Shown here: piece by piece, positions 43,889 to 52,319 of the stretch
How the letters are laid out: each line of letters opens with the position of its first letter
Position numbering within the stretch: the first letter of the stretch is position 1
From: Candidatus Thorarchaeota archaeon
Lineage (GTDB): Archaea > Asgardarchaeota > Thorarchaeia > Thorarchaeales > Thorarchaeaceae
DNA length: 64,000 nt
Direction of reading: 5' to 3'
Assembly (NCBI GenBank): GCA_016840825.1
Contig: JAEORN010000151.1
Coordinates: 23,952 to 87,951, forward strand
Position numbers and translations under genes: made by a program
The notes under the pieces: generated by a model
Seen by the model: the letters and a program-made list of their open reading frames with translations, nothing else
Databases searched by the model: none
What the model was told of the DNA's origin: nothing

Positions 43889-45272
43889 GATATGCCATCC
43901 CCTTGCAAAGTAGAAATACTGCCACCGATGTCGGCAATTCCTCTATCGAGCCATTGAATGGTCCATAAAAGTTTCCCCCAATTCGTATTTCAGGAACAGT
44001 TATGGCCCTGTCTGGAATTGAGACCTTCAGAGTCCCATCCTTGAAAGCAATTGACTCCGTTAGAGGGTCAAAATCCGTAAGCTCATCACGTGTCAGCTGA
44101 GAAACAATGAACCCTGTCTTTCCATTCAAGCTTCCGATAAGTCTGATAACTCGATGAATATCGGTGGTCACGGGTTGGTCAATCTCAGCACTATAAAGCT
44201 CTGTTGATTTGTTCGCAATCTCCTGCCAATACTTTGGTCCTACTTTCTTTACTTTCGCACTTAGAATTGGCGGATTCTTTTGTAGTCCATCTATAGCATC
44301 TTCTCTATACATCTTCAAGCTCTTTGCCCATGTTTCATTTCCCGAATACGTATCTATCGAATCGATGAATTCTATCATGGCATCCGCGATCTTTCTAGCG
44401 ATAGATGGCAGCTGCCAATTCCTGAGTTCCCCCGTTGGCTTTATTCTGAGATATCCATCTGCAGTGATAGTGCTATTCAATCCTAATCCAGTGATATAGT
44501 GTGCAAGTTCCATTCGACCGTTCGAATCTAGACTGAAAACAATAGGATCCTGCACTCGCACATGATATCCTCTATGTCCACTATAGTTAATCTGAATCTT
44601 ATCAGGGTCTATCCCGAAATCCTTGACTAAGAACTTGTCAAACAACTTGATCGTGTTACTCTTTGCTGCAGATAGACATTCATCACATATCCATTTCAGA
44701 GCCCGAAACGCGGTTCCACTACACTCAGGACAATTATCCGGATGCGCGCCATTACCTGTAATACCACAATCGTGATTACTGCATTGCCACACATCATGTT
44801 TAGATGCACATGGCGAATCCAGATGGTCTGCATCAATATCAAAGACCAATTCTGCCCCTTGCCACTCCTTTTCGACCATTGATCTCGCGACAGGGACACT
44901 ATAGAAGGCGGCTGAATGATACACACTATGCGGAACTGTCTTCACAAGATCATTCAGAAGATTATCACGAGTTCGATATCCTATATGTCGTGACCAACGC
45001 GTAGTCTGGAGTCCAGGTGTGCCACAATTTGGACAGATTTGTAAGTTCGTAAAAGAACGTCCGCTTCTTCCACATCCTACCCATACTTCCTTTCCATCTT
45101 CTCTCTCTTCCATACGTTTCTTACAAACCCAGCTATAATCCCAATTCTCTATCCCGAACTCTCTATTTTGAACTCTCTCTGGGATATCTATGGTATCGTG
45201 TTTTGTCCTATAATAGTCCTGAAACATCAATTGGACCATTTTCTTCGTTCGTACGCTTTTATCTGGGGCCAT
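43881..45272 (-). CDS. priS: DNA primase small (catalytic) subunit PriS
   Basis: RNA primer synthesis at the fork. The catalytic DxD is in LVFDIDADH, the nucleotide-binding SGHRGYHVRV follows, and a zinc-binding set (CDECL and nearby Cys) lies between. At 463 residues it is longer than usual archaeal PriS (about 350), mainly because of a Cys-rich N-terminal insertion (WVCKK, VGCGRSG, ICPNCG at about residues 48-85) that looks like an extra zinc ribbon. The large subunit PriL is not in this window. Confidence 0.95.
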   Translation of the reverse strand: MAPDKSVRTKKMVQLMFQDYYRTKHDTIDIPERVQNREFGIENWDYSWVCKKRMEEREDGKEVWVGCGRSGRSFTNLQICPNCGTPGLQTTRWSRHIGYRTRDNLLNDLVKTVPHSVYHSAAFYSVPVARSMVEKEWQGAELVFDIDADHLDSPCASKHDVWQCSNHDCGITGNGAHPDNCPECSGTAFRALKWICDECLSAAKSNTIKLFDKFLVKDFGIDPDKIQINYSGHRGYHVRVQDPIVFSLDSNGRMELAHYITGLGLNSTITADGYLRIKPTGELRNWQLPSIARKIADAMIEFIDSIDTYSGNETWAKSLKMYREDAIDGLQKNPPILSAKVKKVGPKYWQEIANKSTELYSAEIDQPVTTDIHRVIRLIGSLNGKTGFIVSQLTRDELTDFDPLTESIAFKDGTLKVSIPDRAITVPEIRIGGNFYGPFNGSIEELPTSVAVFLLCKGMAYLE

Positions 45273-45289
45273 ATTCTGCCCTCGATGGA

Positions 45290-46063
45290 CTAAGTCTTTT
45301 CAATAATAGGGGCTAATACAAAACTGATTCGCCCACTTTCAGCTATCCCAAAGTCGATAGCGATAGGTTTGTTCCCATCAAATTGAAGGACCACACTATC
45401 TGCAGCCATCGCTTTTACAATCTCTGAAAGATAGCTTAGAGAATATCTAGCTCTAACATCATTATCTACTTTGAGATCGAACAGAGCCGATTCGTCATCA
45501 CCTTTCTTCAAAGACACTTCAGCTTCTCCGGTATCACCTTCACCTAGAAACACAACAGAGTCTGAATCTGCTTTGATTGTCAGATAGTTCGATACAACAC
45601 CTATATCTTTCACAGCCTGCTTGAAGGAATCTGCAAACATCTCTGCTCTCGCTGCAAATTGCAACCCTGGTTTCTTGCTTCTCTCATCAGGAGGTGTTAG
45701 TAGCTGCAGACTGAACTTCCTTGCTGCTTGTCCAAGCATCTTAATCTCGAAACGATCAAAGCGATCAGATTTCTGGTCGGTCTTAACTAGATCGAATTCG
45801 AGTCTATCATCACCCGCCATTCTCTTACTCACCTTGACAAGCTCATCTATTCCGAGGCATACATCAAACTCCCCTTCACAAACGTATTCCTGAAACACTC
45901 CCGCTGGGAGGTTCAAGCTAATCATTGCTGCTTTTGACGAATCAAGTTGATTCAAGACGATTCCACTCTTTGATATCACGAAATGTGCATCAGTCAATAG
46001 TGTGGCGAGAGCATCAACGATTTGTTTCCAAGTCTTCGTGCTGTCAAGGGTTGCATGAAACAT
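45290..46063 (-). CDS. pcn: Sliding clamp PCNA
   Basis: Trimeric clamp for DNA polymerase D, ligase and nucleases. The 257 residues cover both clamp folds: an N-terminal MFHATLDSTKTWKQIVDAL, LDSSKAAMISLNLP, the interdomain connector region, and a C-terminal RYSLSYLSEIVKA followed by VLAPIIEKT. It lies 17 bases before priS on the same strand. Confidence 0.96.
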   Translation of the reverse strand: MFHATLDSTKTWKQIVDALATLLTDAHFVISKSGIVLNQLDSSKAAMISLNLPAGVFQEYVCEGEFDVCLGIDELVKVSKRMAGDDRLEFDLVKTDQKSDRFDRFEIKMLGQAARKFSLQLLTPPDERSKKPGLQFAARAEMFADSFKQAVKDIGVVSNYLTIKADSDSVVFLGEGDTGEAEVSLKKGDDESALFDLKVDNDVRARYSLSYLSEIVKAMAADSVVLQFDGNKPIAIDFGIAESGRISFVLAPIIEKT

Positions 46064-46086
46064 TATTCTTCCTCCAATCTACATTC

Positions 46087-46461
46087 TCATCTTACAAATG
46101 CTTGATTAATTCTTTCCTGTAATGCTAGAGACTCCTTGTAAGCTTTTATGTCCAGCTTATTGATGTTATGATATGAGGATACTATGAACCTCAGCTCCTT
46201 TCCATCAGGACCTGTAGTCATTTTCACATCCCCTATTAACATATACTTCTCAGCTATAGCGAGCTGTCCTTCAACATCAATTCTGATAGAGCCCTGTTTT
46301 CCAGGTACATCCATGACATCCTGTACCAACGCCACGCCCTCCTTAGCCTCGACAACGATGCATATTATCCTAACAGGTCCTTCTGTTTCAGCCGTGAGCT
46401 CTTTGACTCTCTTTAGACTGGCATGTCTTCGTCTTCTTGTTTTAGACTCTTCTAAAGCCAA
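46087..46461 (-). CDS. Predicted OB-fold protein in the replication cluster
   Basis: A 124-residue protein with a basic N-terminal tail (KTRRRRHASLKRVKEL) followed by a five-strand pattern (VRIICIVVEAKEGVALVQDV, SIRIDVEG, KYMLIGDVK) that suggests an OB fold. I do not recognise the family. The position between TFS and PCNA hints at single-stranded nucleic acid binding. The start is TTG. Confidence 0.7.
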   Translation of the reverse strand: MALEESKTRRRRHASLKRVKELTAETEGPVRIICIVVEAKEGVALVQDVMDVPGKQGSIRIDVEGQLAIAEKYMLIGDVKMTTGPDGKELRFIVSSYHNINKLDIKAYKESLALQERINQAFVR

Positions 46462-46543
46462 TCAGATTCACACTCATACTTCCTTAGAGTACAACTGGAT
46501 AATAAGTACACCCACGAATATCACCAATCAAAAGGAAGTGTGA

Positions 46544-46879
46544 TTATCCACCATAGTTTCTCCAAGTATGTTTACAATCAGGATTTGTACATCTATAGAA
46601 TTCTGTTGCTCCTTCATCTCCACGACGCGTTTGGACAGTCCAATAATATGCTTCGTTGTGTCCACATTTCGGACAGGATGCAGCTGTTTTTGGCATAGGA
46701 ATCGACTCATCGTCAACTACTACAATCTTATCACGCGGAGTTCTCTCGACTTTCTGTGAAACTGTAAGGCTACTATCTCCATCCATGACATGTCCACAGC
46801 TTCTACATTTCAGCTTTGCAGAGCCATCCTCATCTTTGAAGGGCATCATCATAGCGCCACACTCATCACAGAACTTCAT
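46544..46879 (-). CDS. tfs: Transcription factor S (TFIIS/Rpb9-like)
   Basis: Two zinc ribbons: the N-terminal CDECG with CRSCG, and the C-terminal CPKCG with CTNPDCKH. The RNA-cleavage-stimulating acidic hairpin is present (TRRGDEGATEFY), so this is a TFS able to rescue stalled RNA polymerase, not a plain Rpb9. The length of 111 is typical. Confidence 0.95.
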   Translation of the reverse strand: MKFCDECGAMMMPFKDEDGSAKLKCRSCGHVMDGDSSLTVSQKVERTPRDKIVVVDDESIPMPKTAASCPKCGHNEAYYWTVQTRRGDEGATEFYRCTNPDCKHTWRNYGG

Positions 46880-46958
46880 TTTCTATGTCCCTCGTATTCT
46901 TTCTCAACGGAACCTGAGTCAATTAAAGCCTTACTAAATAATCACATTACTTACTACA

Positions 46959-47387
46959 TTACTTCGGTAGGCGATCTGAGATCTCTTCAAGAAGCAATCT
47001 GAATGCCTCCGAGGCTATCTCTGCTTCCTGTTTCCTATTTGTAGTTCTATCAATATTCAAATGCTCTACGAGAAATTCGATGACCCATTTCGGATCAATT
47101 CTGTTTGTCATCCACAACCAAGCGATTATTGCCTCGTAAGCATCTGCAGCACGACCTGCATCAGTCCTTCTACCTATATGTTGGTATATAGAAGTCGCTC
47201 TAATTGCCTTGGCAAGAATCTTATCTCGTACCTTCTCTCCTGACATAGAATCAAGAACAACAGATTTTGCCAAAGAATAGAAGAAGTTGACAAGGTTATC
47301 TCCAATCTGTGCGAGACCCTTGTCGTTTAGTATAGATTCGACCGAGTCATGGTGGGCAAGTAGATTGTCCCACAATACTCTCACCAT
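46959..47387 (-). CDS. RNase III-family protein (archaeal Mini-III-like)
   Basis: A single RNase III domain with no double-stranded-RNA-binding domain. The acidic pair sits in LAQIGDNLVNFFYSLAKS and RAADAYEAIIAWLW, the positions of the metal-binding Asp/Glu of the RNase III fold. The 142 residues match the archaeal RNase III-like family. The target is probably structured RNA such as pre-rRNA; this is inferred. Confidence 0.8.
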   Translation of the reverse strand: MVRVLWDNLLAHHDSVESILNDKGLAQIGDNLVNFFYSLAKSVVLDSMSGEKVRDKILAKAIRATSIYQHIGRRTDAGRAADAYEAIIAWLWMTNRIDPKWVIEFLVEHLNIDRTTNRKQEAEIASEAFRLLLEEISDRLPK

Positions 47388-47408
47388 TCCTACTGCAATG
47401 TATGGACT

Positions 47409-47699
47409 CTAATCCACACTATGATCAGATGCTGTTTGCGCGAACTTCTTGCGAAACTCTTCAGTTCTTGCAAGCATTTTTTCGAGTGCTTCTCTCATAA
47501 CCACATTTGCTTGACGTCTACTTGTTCTCAGTGTAAAAACTGGATTCGCAAGAAGTGGATGATCGATATTGTATCCTGCAAATTCAACTGCTGGTTCCTC
47601 TAGTAGGGTCTTTCTCAGTAGATTGGGGAAAGAGTGCCCTTCGCCACCAATTTCTAGCTTTAGTTCGTATCTGCTATGTTCAATTACCTTTGGTTCCAT
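47409..47699 (-). CDS. rpo11: RNA polymerase subunit Rpo11 (L)
   Basis: A 96-residue homologue of eukaryotic Rpb11 that pairs with Rpo3 to start polymerase assembly. The diagnostic segment is GEGHSFPNLLRKTLL, followed by AGYNIDHPL. The gene lies 2 bases from Csl4. Confidence 0.94.
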   Translation of the reverse strand: MEPKVIEHSRYELKLEIGGEGHSFPNLLRKTLLEEPAVEFAGYNIDHPLLANPVFTLRTSRRQANVVMREALEKMLARTEEFRKKFAQTASDHSVD

Positions 47700-47701
47700 G
47701 A

Positions 47702-48520
47702 CTATCTTCTCCTTCTGTCATCATGTCTTCTATCATTACGTCTGTCACTATAGCGACGGTCACCACCACTACGTCCTCCACGATCAGAGTATTGGCGGTC
47801 GCCACCACGTCTATCATCAAATCTGCGGTCACCACCGCGTCTATCATCAAATCTGCGGTCACCACCACGTCTATCATCAAATCTTCGCATTGGTCTGCGT
47901 CTTGGTGCGAGATCCTGTCGCGTTTCCAATCCAAACAGAACTCCATAGTCCTTTGCTACTTCGCGAGTTTCGCGATTCTCGCATCTTAGACATATCAAGT
48001 TGTTGTATGTTGTCAGGGTGAGTTTATTGCCGCATTTGGAGCAGCTGCCTACAAGGACTCCTAAATCTGGGCCCACTAATGAAAGATGAACTGGTATCTC
48101 ATGAGTATTCAAAGCCACTCCTCGAATGATATCACCAGGTTTTATGGCATCTTGCATGCTTTTGATATATCGCCTTGTCACATTGCTTATGTGAATCTCT
48201 CCTAGGATTCCGCTAAGGACATCTACACCATTTCTTTTCACTAGATTGACCTCAGCTCTTTGGTCATACGCTACAACCACTTCGCCTACCATTATATCAC
48301 CTTTGACAGGTAGAACGAGTTTACTTCCATCCTTACCGGTTCTTACACTAATACTACGATCTTTCAGGTTCATTTCCACTGATCCGGCAGTCGCAGAATA
48401 AACAACGCCCTCTTTCTCATACGTTCCGAAACCAGGCATCAACTCCTCTATCACACATAATTGCTCGCCTGGAACTACAGTATCGCCACTTTTTACATCC
48501 GCCACTCTATTCACTCTCAT
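47702..48520 (-). CDS. csl4: Exosome subunit Csl4 with an Arg/Asp/Gly repeat tail
   Basis: RNA-binding cap subunit of the archaeal exosome. An N-terminal domain is followed by an S1 domain (about residues 65-150) and a zinc ribbon (CSKCG with CLRCE). The usual protein ends near residue 200. Here a C-terminal tail of about 70 residues of R/D/G repeats follows, including three copies of RRFDDRRGGD and later RRYSDRR variants. Such a tail could bind RNA or drive condensation. It overlaps the end of the upstream methylase gene by 14 bases. Confidence 0.92.
   Translation of the reverse strand: MRVNRVADVKSGDTVVPGEQLCVIEELMPGFGTYEKEGVVYSATAGSVEMNLKDRSISVRTGKDGSKLVLPVKGDIMVGEVVVAYDQRAEVNLVKRNGVDVLSGILGEIHISNVTRRYIKSMQDAIKPGDIIRGVALNTHEIPVHLSLVGPDLGVLVGSCSKCGNKLTLTTYNNLICLRCENRETREVAKDYGVLFGLETRQDLAPRRRPMRRFDDRRGGDRRFDDRRGGDRRFDDRRGGDRQYSDRGGRSGGDRRYSDRRNDRRHDDRRRR
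47715..47890 (-). repeat. Tandem 30-bp coding repeats in the Csl4 tail
   Basis: Three nearly identical 30-base units (about 47796-47886) plus degenerate outer units encode the RRFDDRRGGD-type tail. They are in frame, so copy-number change keeps the reading frame. The even period could be mistaken for a CRISPR array, but there are no spacers. Confidence 0.85.
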
Positions 48521-49163
48521 TTACGGTTATACGATACAAATCAACATTAACTAGATGTTTGCTTTTCCTATGAAATTTGTAGATCTTTGGGATTGGAAAT
48601 TGGAACGTTTCTATTTGGGATATTGACCCTCCCAATCTTCCAATCGCATCGCTCAGGAATTTCCTGTTCGTTTCACCCGCTAAATGTATACTATATACCA
48701 CTTTGGCAATCGATATTGCCACTCTAAGGAATTCCAAGTCAGCACCGCGTTTCTTAGTCCCAAATGGAGGATTACTCACAACAGTGTCTATTGGGTTCCT
48801 AAGCGCTAGAGAGTTAACATCTCCTAGTACTAGGTTAACTTTAGCCGTTTCGAACAACAAAGAATTTCTTCGAGCCGCCTTTAAGGCTTTGCTATGTAGG
48901 TCAATTCCAATCACTTGCCCTGCACCTAATAGAGCTGCTCCAATCGTGAAAACGCCATCACCACACCCCAAATCGCATATGATTTTGTTCTCTATATCAT
49001 CATGTTCCATATGTGCTGCATAGAGAATAGTCGCTGCAATATTCGCTGGTGTGGGATAGCTCTCTAGAGAAACCTCATGCTCGGTGATTCTTTCCATTTC
49101 CTGCAAAGCAATCTCTAGGTCTCGGAGCTTCACGATAATCATATTGGTCTTTTCGTAATGCAT
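48507..49163 (-). CDS. METTL5-like N6-adenine methyltransferase (COG2263)
   Basis: Class I SAM methyltransferase: ICDLGCGDGVFTIGAALLGA for SAM binding and SNPPFGTKKRGAD as the N6-adenine NPPF motif. The archaeal/eukaryotic METTL5-type family acts on rRNA. The frame reaches ATG 49247, but the first 28 residues have no family equivalent and would be encoded over the ORB elements. ATG 49163, with GGAG 9 bases upstream, is preferred; the protein then opens close to the family-like KLRDLEIALQEME helix. Confidence 0.88.
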   Translation of the reverse strand: MHYEKTNMIIVKLRDLEIALQEMERITEHEVSLESYPTPANIAATILYAAHMEHDDIENKIICDLGCGDGVFTIGAALLGAGQVIGIDLHSKALKAARRNSLLFETAKVNLVLGDVNSLALRNPIDTVVSNPPFGTKKRGADLEFLRVAISIAKVVYSIHLAGETNRKFLSDAIGRLGGSISQIETFQFPIPKIYKFHRKSKHLVNVDLYRITVNESE

Positions 49164-49223
49164 TGATGAACTCTCCGAAAGCGACACATCTTTAGTAATA
49201 CGTACCTTTATCTGAGAATCAAC

Positions 49224-49264
49224 CTCCAGTGGAAACACAGGTTCCATTTATTTCCAGTGGAACC
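49224..49264 (+). promoter_or_regulatory. Two ORB-like origin recognition boxes (putative replication origin)
   Basis: CTCCAGTGGAAACACAGG (49224-49241) closely matches the archaeal ORB core (TCCAGTGGAAAC followed by a G-rich side). A second direct copy, TTTCCAGTGGAACC (49251-49264), matches the core and overlaps the cdc6 start. They lie 28 bases apart in the same direction, immediately upstream of cdc6/orc1, the usual place for archaeal origins. The G tract is weaker than in described ORBs. Confidence 0.72.
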
Positions 49265-50540
49265 ATGGAGTTGGTACGATCAGTTGGCGAAAGAACCTCC
49301 AAAACTGGACAAGCTATTTGACAAATTTCTTGATGGACAAGCGATTTTTAGAGATCGTGACGCTCTAAGACCAACCTACATTCCAGATGATTTGCCGTTT
49401 CGCGATGAGCAGATGAGTAGAATCGGGTCCATCTTAGGTCCTGCGCTTCGAGGAGCTCCACCTTCAAATATTCTATGCTATGGTAAAACGGGTACAGGAA
49501 AGACAGTCGTAGCAAAATATGTACTAGACTTACTCATCTCTAAAGCAAAGCAGAGCGAGATAAAGGCTCCAATAAGAGCTCATGTCAATTGTCGAATTGT
49601 TGGGACTAACTATAGAGTATTGCGCCAACTATGTGATGATATCAATGCAACTATGCCAGATGGTTCATCCATTCCATTCACTGGATTGCCAACGGATGAG
49701 ATTCGAAATATATTGATGCAGAAATTGGATGAGAAACCTACTATCTTCGTCGTCGTCCTAGATGAGGTAGATAGCTTGGTAAAGAGAGACATCAACCAAG
49801 GCAATGACATCCTATACGGACTTACACGTATGAATAGCGACCTAGAGAATAGCCGAATATCCATTATTGGTATCAGTAATGACCTGAAATTCAAAGAAGT
49901 CCTAGACCCAAGAGTACTTTCCACCCTTGGAGAAGAAGAGGTAATATTTCCTCCCTATAACGCTGTAGAGCTTCGAGGTATTCTAGAACAGAGAGTCGAG
50001 CTTGCATTCAACAAGGAGGCTATTGTCGATGAAGGAGTGATCAATCTTGTTGGTGCACTCGCTGCACAGGAACATGGAGATGCAAGAAGAGCTCTTGACC
50101 TTCTAAGAACTGCTGGAGAATTGGCTGAAAGAAAAGGCGACAATCAAGTAACACAGGAACATGTTAGAGAAGCTCAGAAATTCATTGAACGTGATACCAT
50201 AACTGAAACAGTGAAGACACTGCCGATGCAATCGAAAGCAGTACTTCTTGCAGTCTACGCTCTTTCAAATACTGGGAAACGTGACATCTTCACTGGTGAG
50301 TGTTTCAATGCGTATGCTGAAATCGCAGAGAAGATGTCTATAGACACTCTTACCCAAAGGCGAGTGGGTGATCTAATTAGTGAATTAGATATGTTAGGTC
50401 TAATCAATACAACTGTTGTTTCAAAGGGTCGGTATGGTCGAACCAAGAAGATACGACTTGCAATAAGCAAAACTCACATCGCTACTATTCTTGATGAAGA
50501 TGTCCGACTATCTAAGATATCAAAAGAACTTGGTGGATAG
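49257..50540 (+). CDS. cdc6: Cdc6/Orc1 replication initiator
   Basis: AAA+ initiator that binds ORB sites and loads MCM. Walker A is YGKTGTGKT, Walker B is VVVLDEVDSL, sensor 1 is IGISNDLKF, and the C-terminal about 90 residues form the winged helix that contacts ORB DNA. The 427 residues are typical. The GTG start directly follows the second ORB-like box. The gene faces the leftward replication/transcription cluster. Confidence 0.97.
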   Translation: MEPWSWYDQLAKEPPKLDKLFDKFLDGQAIFRDRDALRPTYIPDDLPFRDEQMSRIGSILGPALRGAPPSNILCYGKTGTGKTVVAKYVLDLLISKAKQSEIKAPIRAHVNCRIVGTNYRVLRQLCDDINATMPDGSSIPFTGLPTDEIRNILMQKLDEKPTIFVVVLDEVDSLVKRDINQGNDILYGLTRMNSDLENSRISIIGISNDLKFKEVLDPRVLSTLGEEEVIFPPYNAVELRGILEQRVELAFNKEAIVDEGVINLVGALAAQEHGDARRALDLLRTAGELAERKGDNQVTQEHVREAQKFIERDTITETVKTLPMQSKAVLLAVYALSNTGKRDIFTGECFNAYAEIAEKMSIDTLTQRRVGDLISELDMLGLINTTVVSKGRYGRTKKIRLAISKTHIATILDEDVRLSKISKELGG

Positions 50541-50546
50541 ACGACC

Positions 50547-52199
50547 TCAAGCTGTCCCGTTAGCACCGTTCAAAGTTGACATATCAAAGAAGAATCTGAC
50601 ATCAGGCTGTCCTGTCCTAAGATTGACAAGAGTCACAATACCTGGTGTAGGTATAATTCCCTGTTTTCGCATGAAGTCAGTTTGATTCTGAAAAGTTCCT
50701 GAATTGATGATTTGCACACCCCTATAGTTATCTACGGCATTATGATGTGCATGTCCAAAGTGGACAATGTCGGGAGGTGTATCTATTACGAGCCAATCCC
50801 TGTGCAGAGGCGCAAGTTCAGTCTTACCTCCGTATACTGGTGCTAAATGTCGCTTTTTTAGCAGCTCTATCATTCCAGTAGATGGTGCTACATACGAAGC
50901 CCCCGGAGTGTTCACTACCAAATCGTCCATCGAATCTCCATGAGTTAGCAGAATATCTACTCCTTCTACTTGGATGTGAGCAGGATCTCCCAGAAGCATC
51001 ATTCGATTGCCTAGTTTATAGAGGGGCTCTGCAAACTTTTCAGGAATCGGAGGCTTGGGAAGTGCTTGTCTAGACGCATCGTGATTGCCAGGTATCGAGA
51101 TAATTGTCACATTCTTGTTTATGCGTCGAAGTTTCTTTGCTATCAGATCATATTGTTGAACAATATCTGGGATTCGTAGGTTCTGTTCCTGATTCGGATA
51201 TACCCCAATTCCGTCAACAAGATCCCCTGCAATGAACAAGTACTCTATGCGCTTGACAAGATCCTTATCCGAACTATCGACATCTTTCCCATTGAGCCAA
51301 TCAACGAACGAATCAAACTCATCTTCTAAGAACTCCTCACTTCCCGCATGTATATCTGAGATGAAAGCGGCATAGACATCCCTTTTGGCACGTCCTATTG
51401 GTCTTGCAGTTGGAATATCTGGGAATATGACATCATTTGCAATCAGTCGGCCATCTTGGTCAATATATCCTGAAATACAAAGTGTTTCATCAAGGAGAAT
51501 GGAATTTCCCTTTTCAAAGAGCTGAGCCCCTTCCAATCCCTCGCGCCCTGCTGGAATGATGCAGATAATAGAATCCTGATTATCCTCTAGTTCAATGATT
51601 ATGTTACGTGATCGAGAAACGCTCTTGTTGGAAACAATCCCTATTACTGTCTGACTAATTCGTTTCTGAGGTTTTCCCCCTTCCTTGTTGAGCAATCGTG
51701 TCCTTTGTGCATCATAACGTTGTAATTTAGCGACACCTGGGGACATTGCCGATTGCGTATCAATACGTGACATGTAGATCTTCTTAATTCGCTCAAATCT
51801 ATCATTGAATAGAGCCAAAAAGTCCTCTACTGTACCTGCAGAGCCTATCTTGTCAAATTCAGGATTCTTCAATAAGCGAATCCTTTCTTCGGATATAGGT
51901 ACAGTTTCTACGGTTTGCTCAATTCTTTCCACTTCGAGCTTAGCAATAGGTTCTGGCTTGTCTAAAAGTAGTGGTCCATCGACAATGATTCCATTATCAG
52001 AGTCCTTTTCCAAGAGCGAAATCAAAAAATCTCGTGAGATGACTGTTGGGCTATCAGATACCGAGCACTCATCTATTACTATCTGAACAACATCTTCAGG
52101 ATCATCGAGATTTGCAATATAATCTAGTGCATCCGGCGATACCTGATATCCTGAAGATACTAGCTTCTTTAATAGATGTCTTCGAAGTATCTGAGTCAA
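50547..52199 (-). CDS. polB: DNA polymerase D small subunit (DP1)
   Basis: Proofreading exonuclease subunit of archaeal polymerase D. A helical N-terminal domain and an OB fold (about residues 175-260) are followed by a phosphoesterase domain with intact metal motifs: SDIHAG, AGDLVDG, GNHDASR, LTHGDS, and FGHAHHN. The 550 residues fit the family. It converges with cdc6. The catalytic large subunit DP2 is not in this window. Confidence 0.96.
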   Translation of the reverse strand: MTQILRRHLLKKLVSSGYQVSPDALDYIANLDDPEDVVQIVIDECSVSDSPTVISRDFLISLLEKDSDNGIIVDGPLLLDKPEPIAKLEVERIEQTVETVPISEERIRLLKNPEFDKIGSAGTVEDFLALFNDRFERIKKIYMSRIDTQSAMSPGVAKLQRYDAQRTRLLNKEGGKPQKRISQTVIGIVSNKSVSRSRNIIIELEDNQDSIICIIPAGREGLEGAQLFEKGNSILLDETLCISGYIDQDGRLIANDVIFPDIPTARPIGRAKRDVYAAFISDIHAGSEEFLEDEFDSFVDWLNGKDVDSSDKDLVKRIEYLFIAGDLVDGIGVYPNQEQNLRIPDIVQQYDLIAKKLRRINKNVTIISIPGNHDASRQALPKPPIPEKFAEPLYKLGNRMMLLGDPAHIQVEGVDILLTHGDSMDDLVVNTPGASYVAPSTGMIELLKKRHLAPVYGGKTELAPLHRDWLVIDTPPDIVHFGHAHHNAVDNYRGVQIINSGTFQNQTDFMRKQGIIPTPGIVTLVNLRTGQPDVRFFFDMSTLNGANGTA

Positions 52200-52319
52200 C
52201 TGGTCACCAAGTCTAATGACAGGGAATCCGTTTTAAACAGCTGCTTAATGATAACTAATTGTTTGTGCGTTAAGTGTATTAGTACCCACTAATTATCCCA
52301 TAGCGCGCGACTTGGATAT

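Noticed and set aside
47715..47890. Evenly spaced repeats resembling a small CRISPR array
   Set aside because: The 30-base period is continuous without spacers, lies in frame inside Csl4, and encodes a regular R/D/G peptide. No cas genes are nearby.
48507..49247. Longer methylase start at 49247
   Set aside because: The extra 28 residues have no family counterpart and would be encoded by the ORB-like boxes; ATG 49163 has a ribosome-binding sequence at a good distance.
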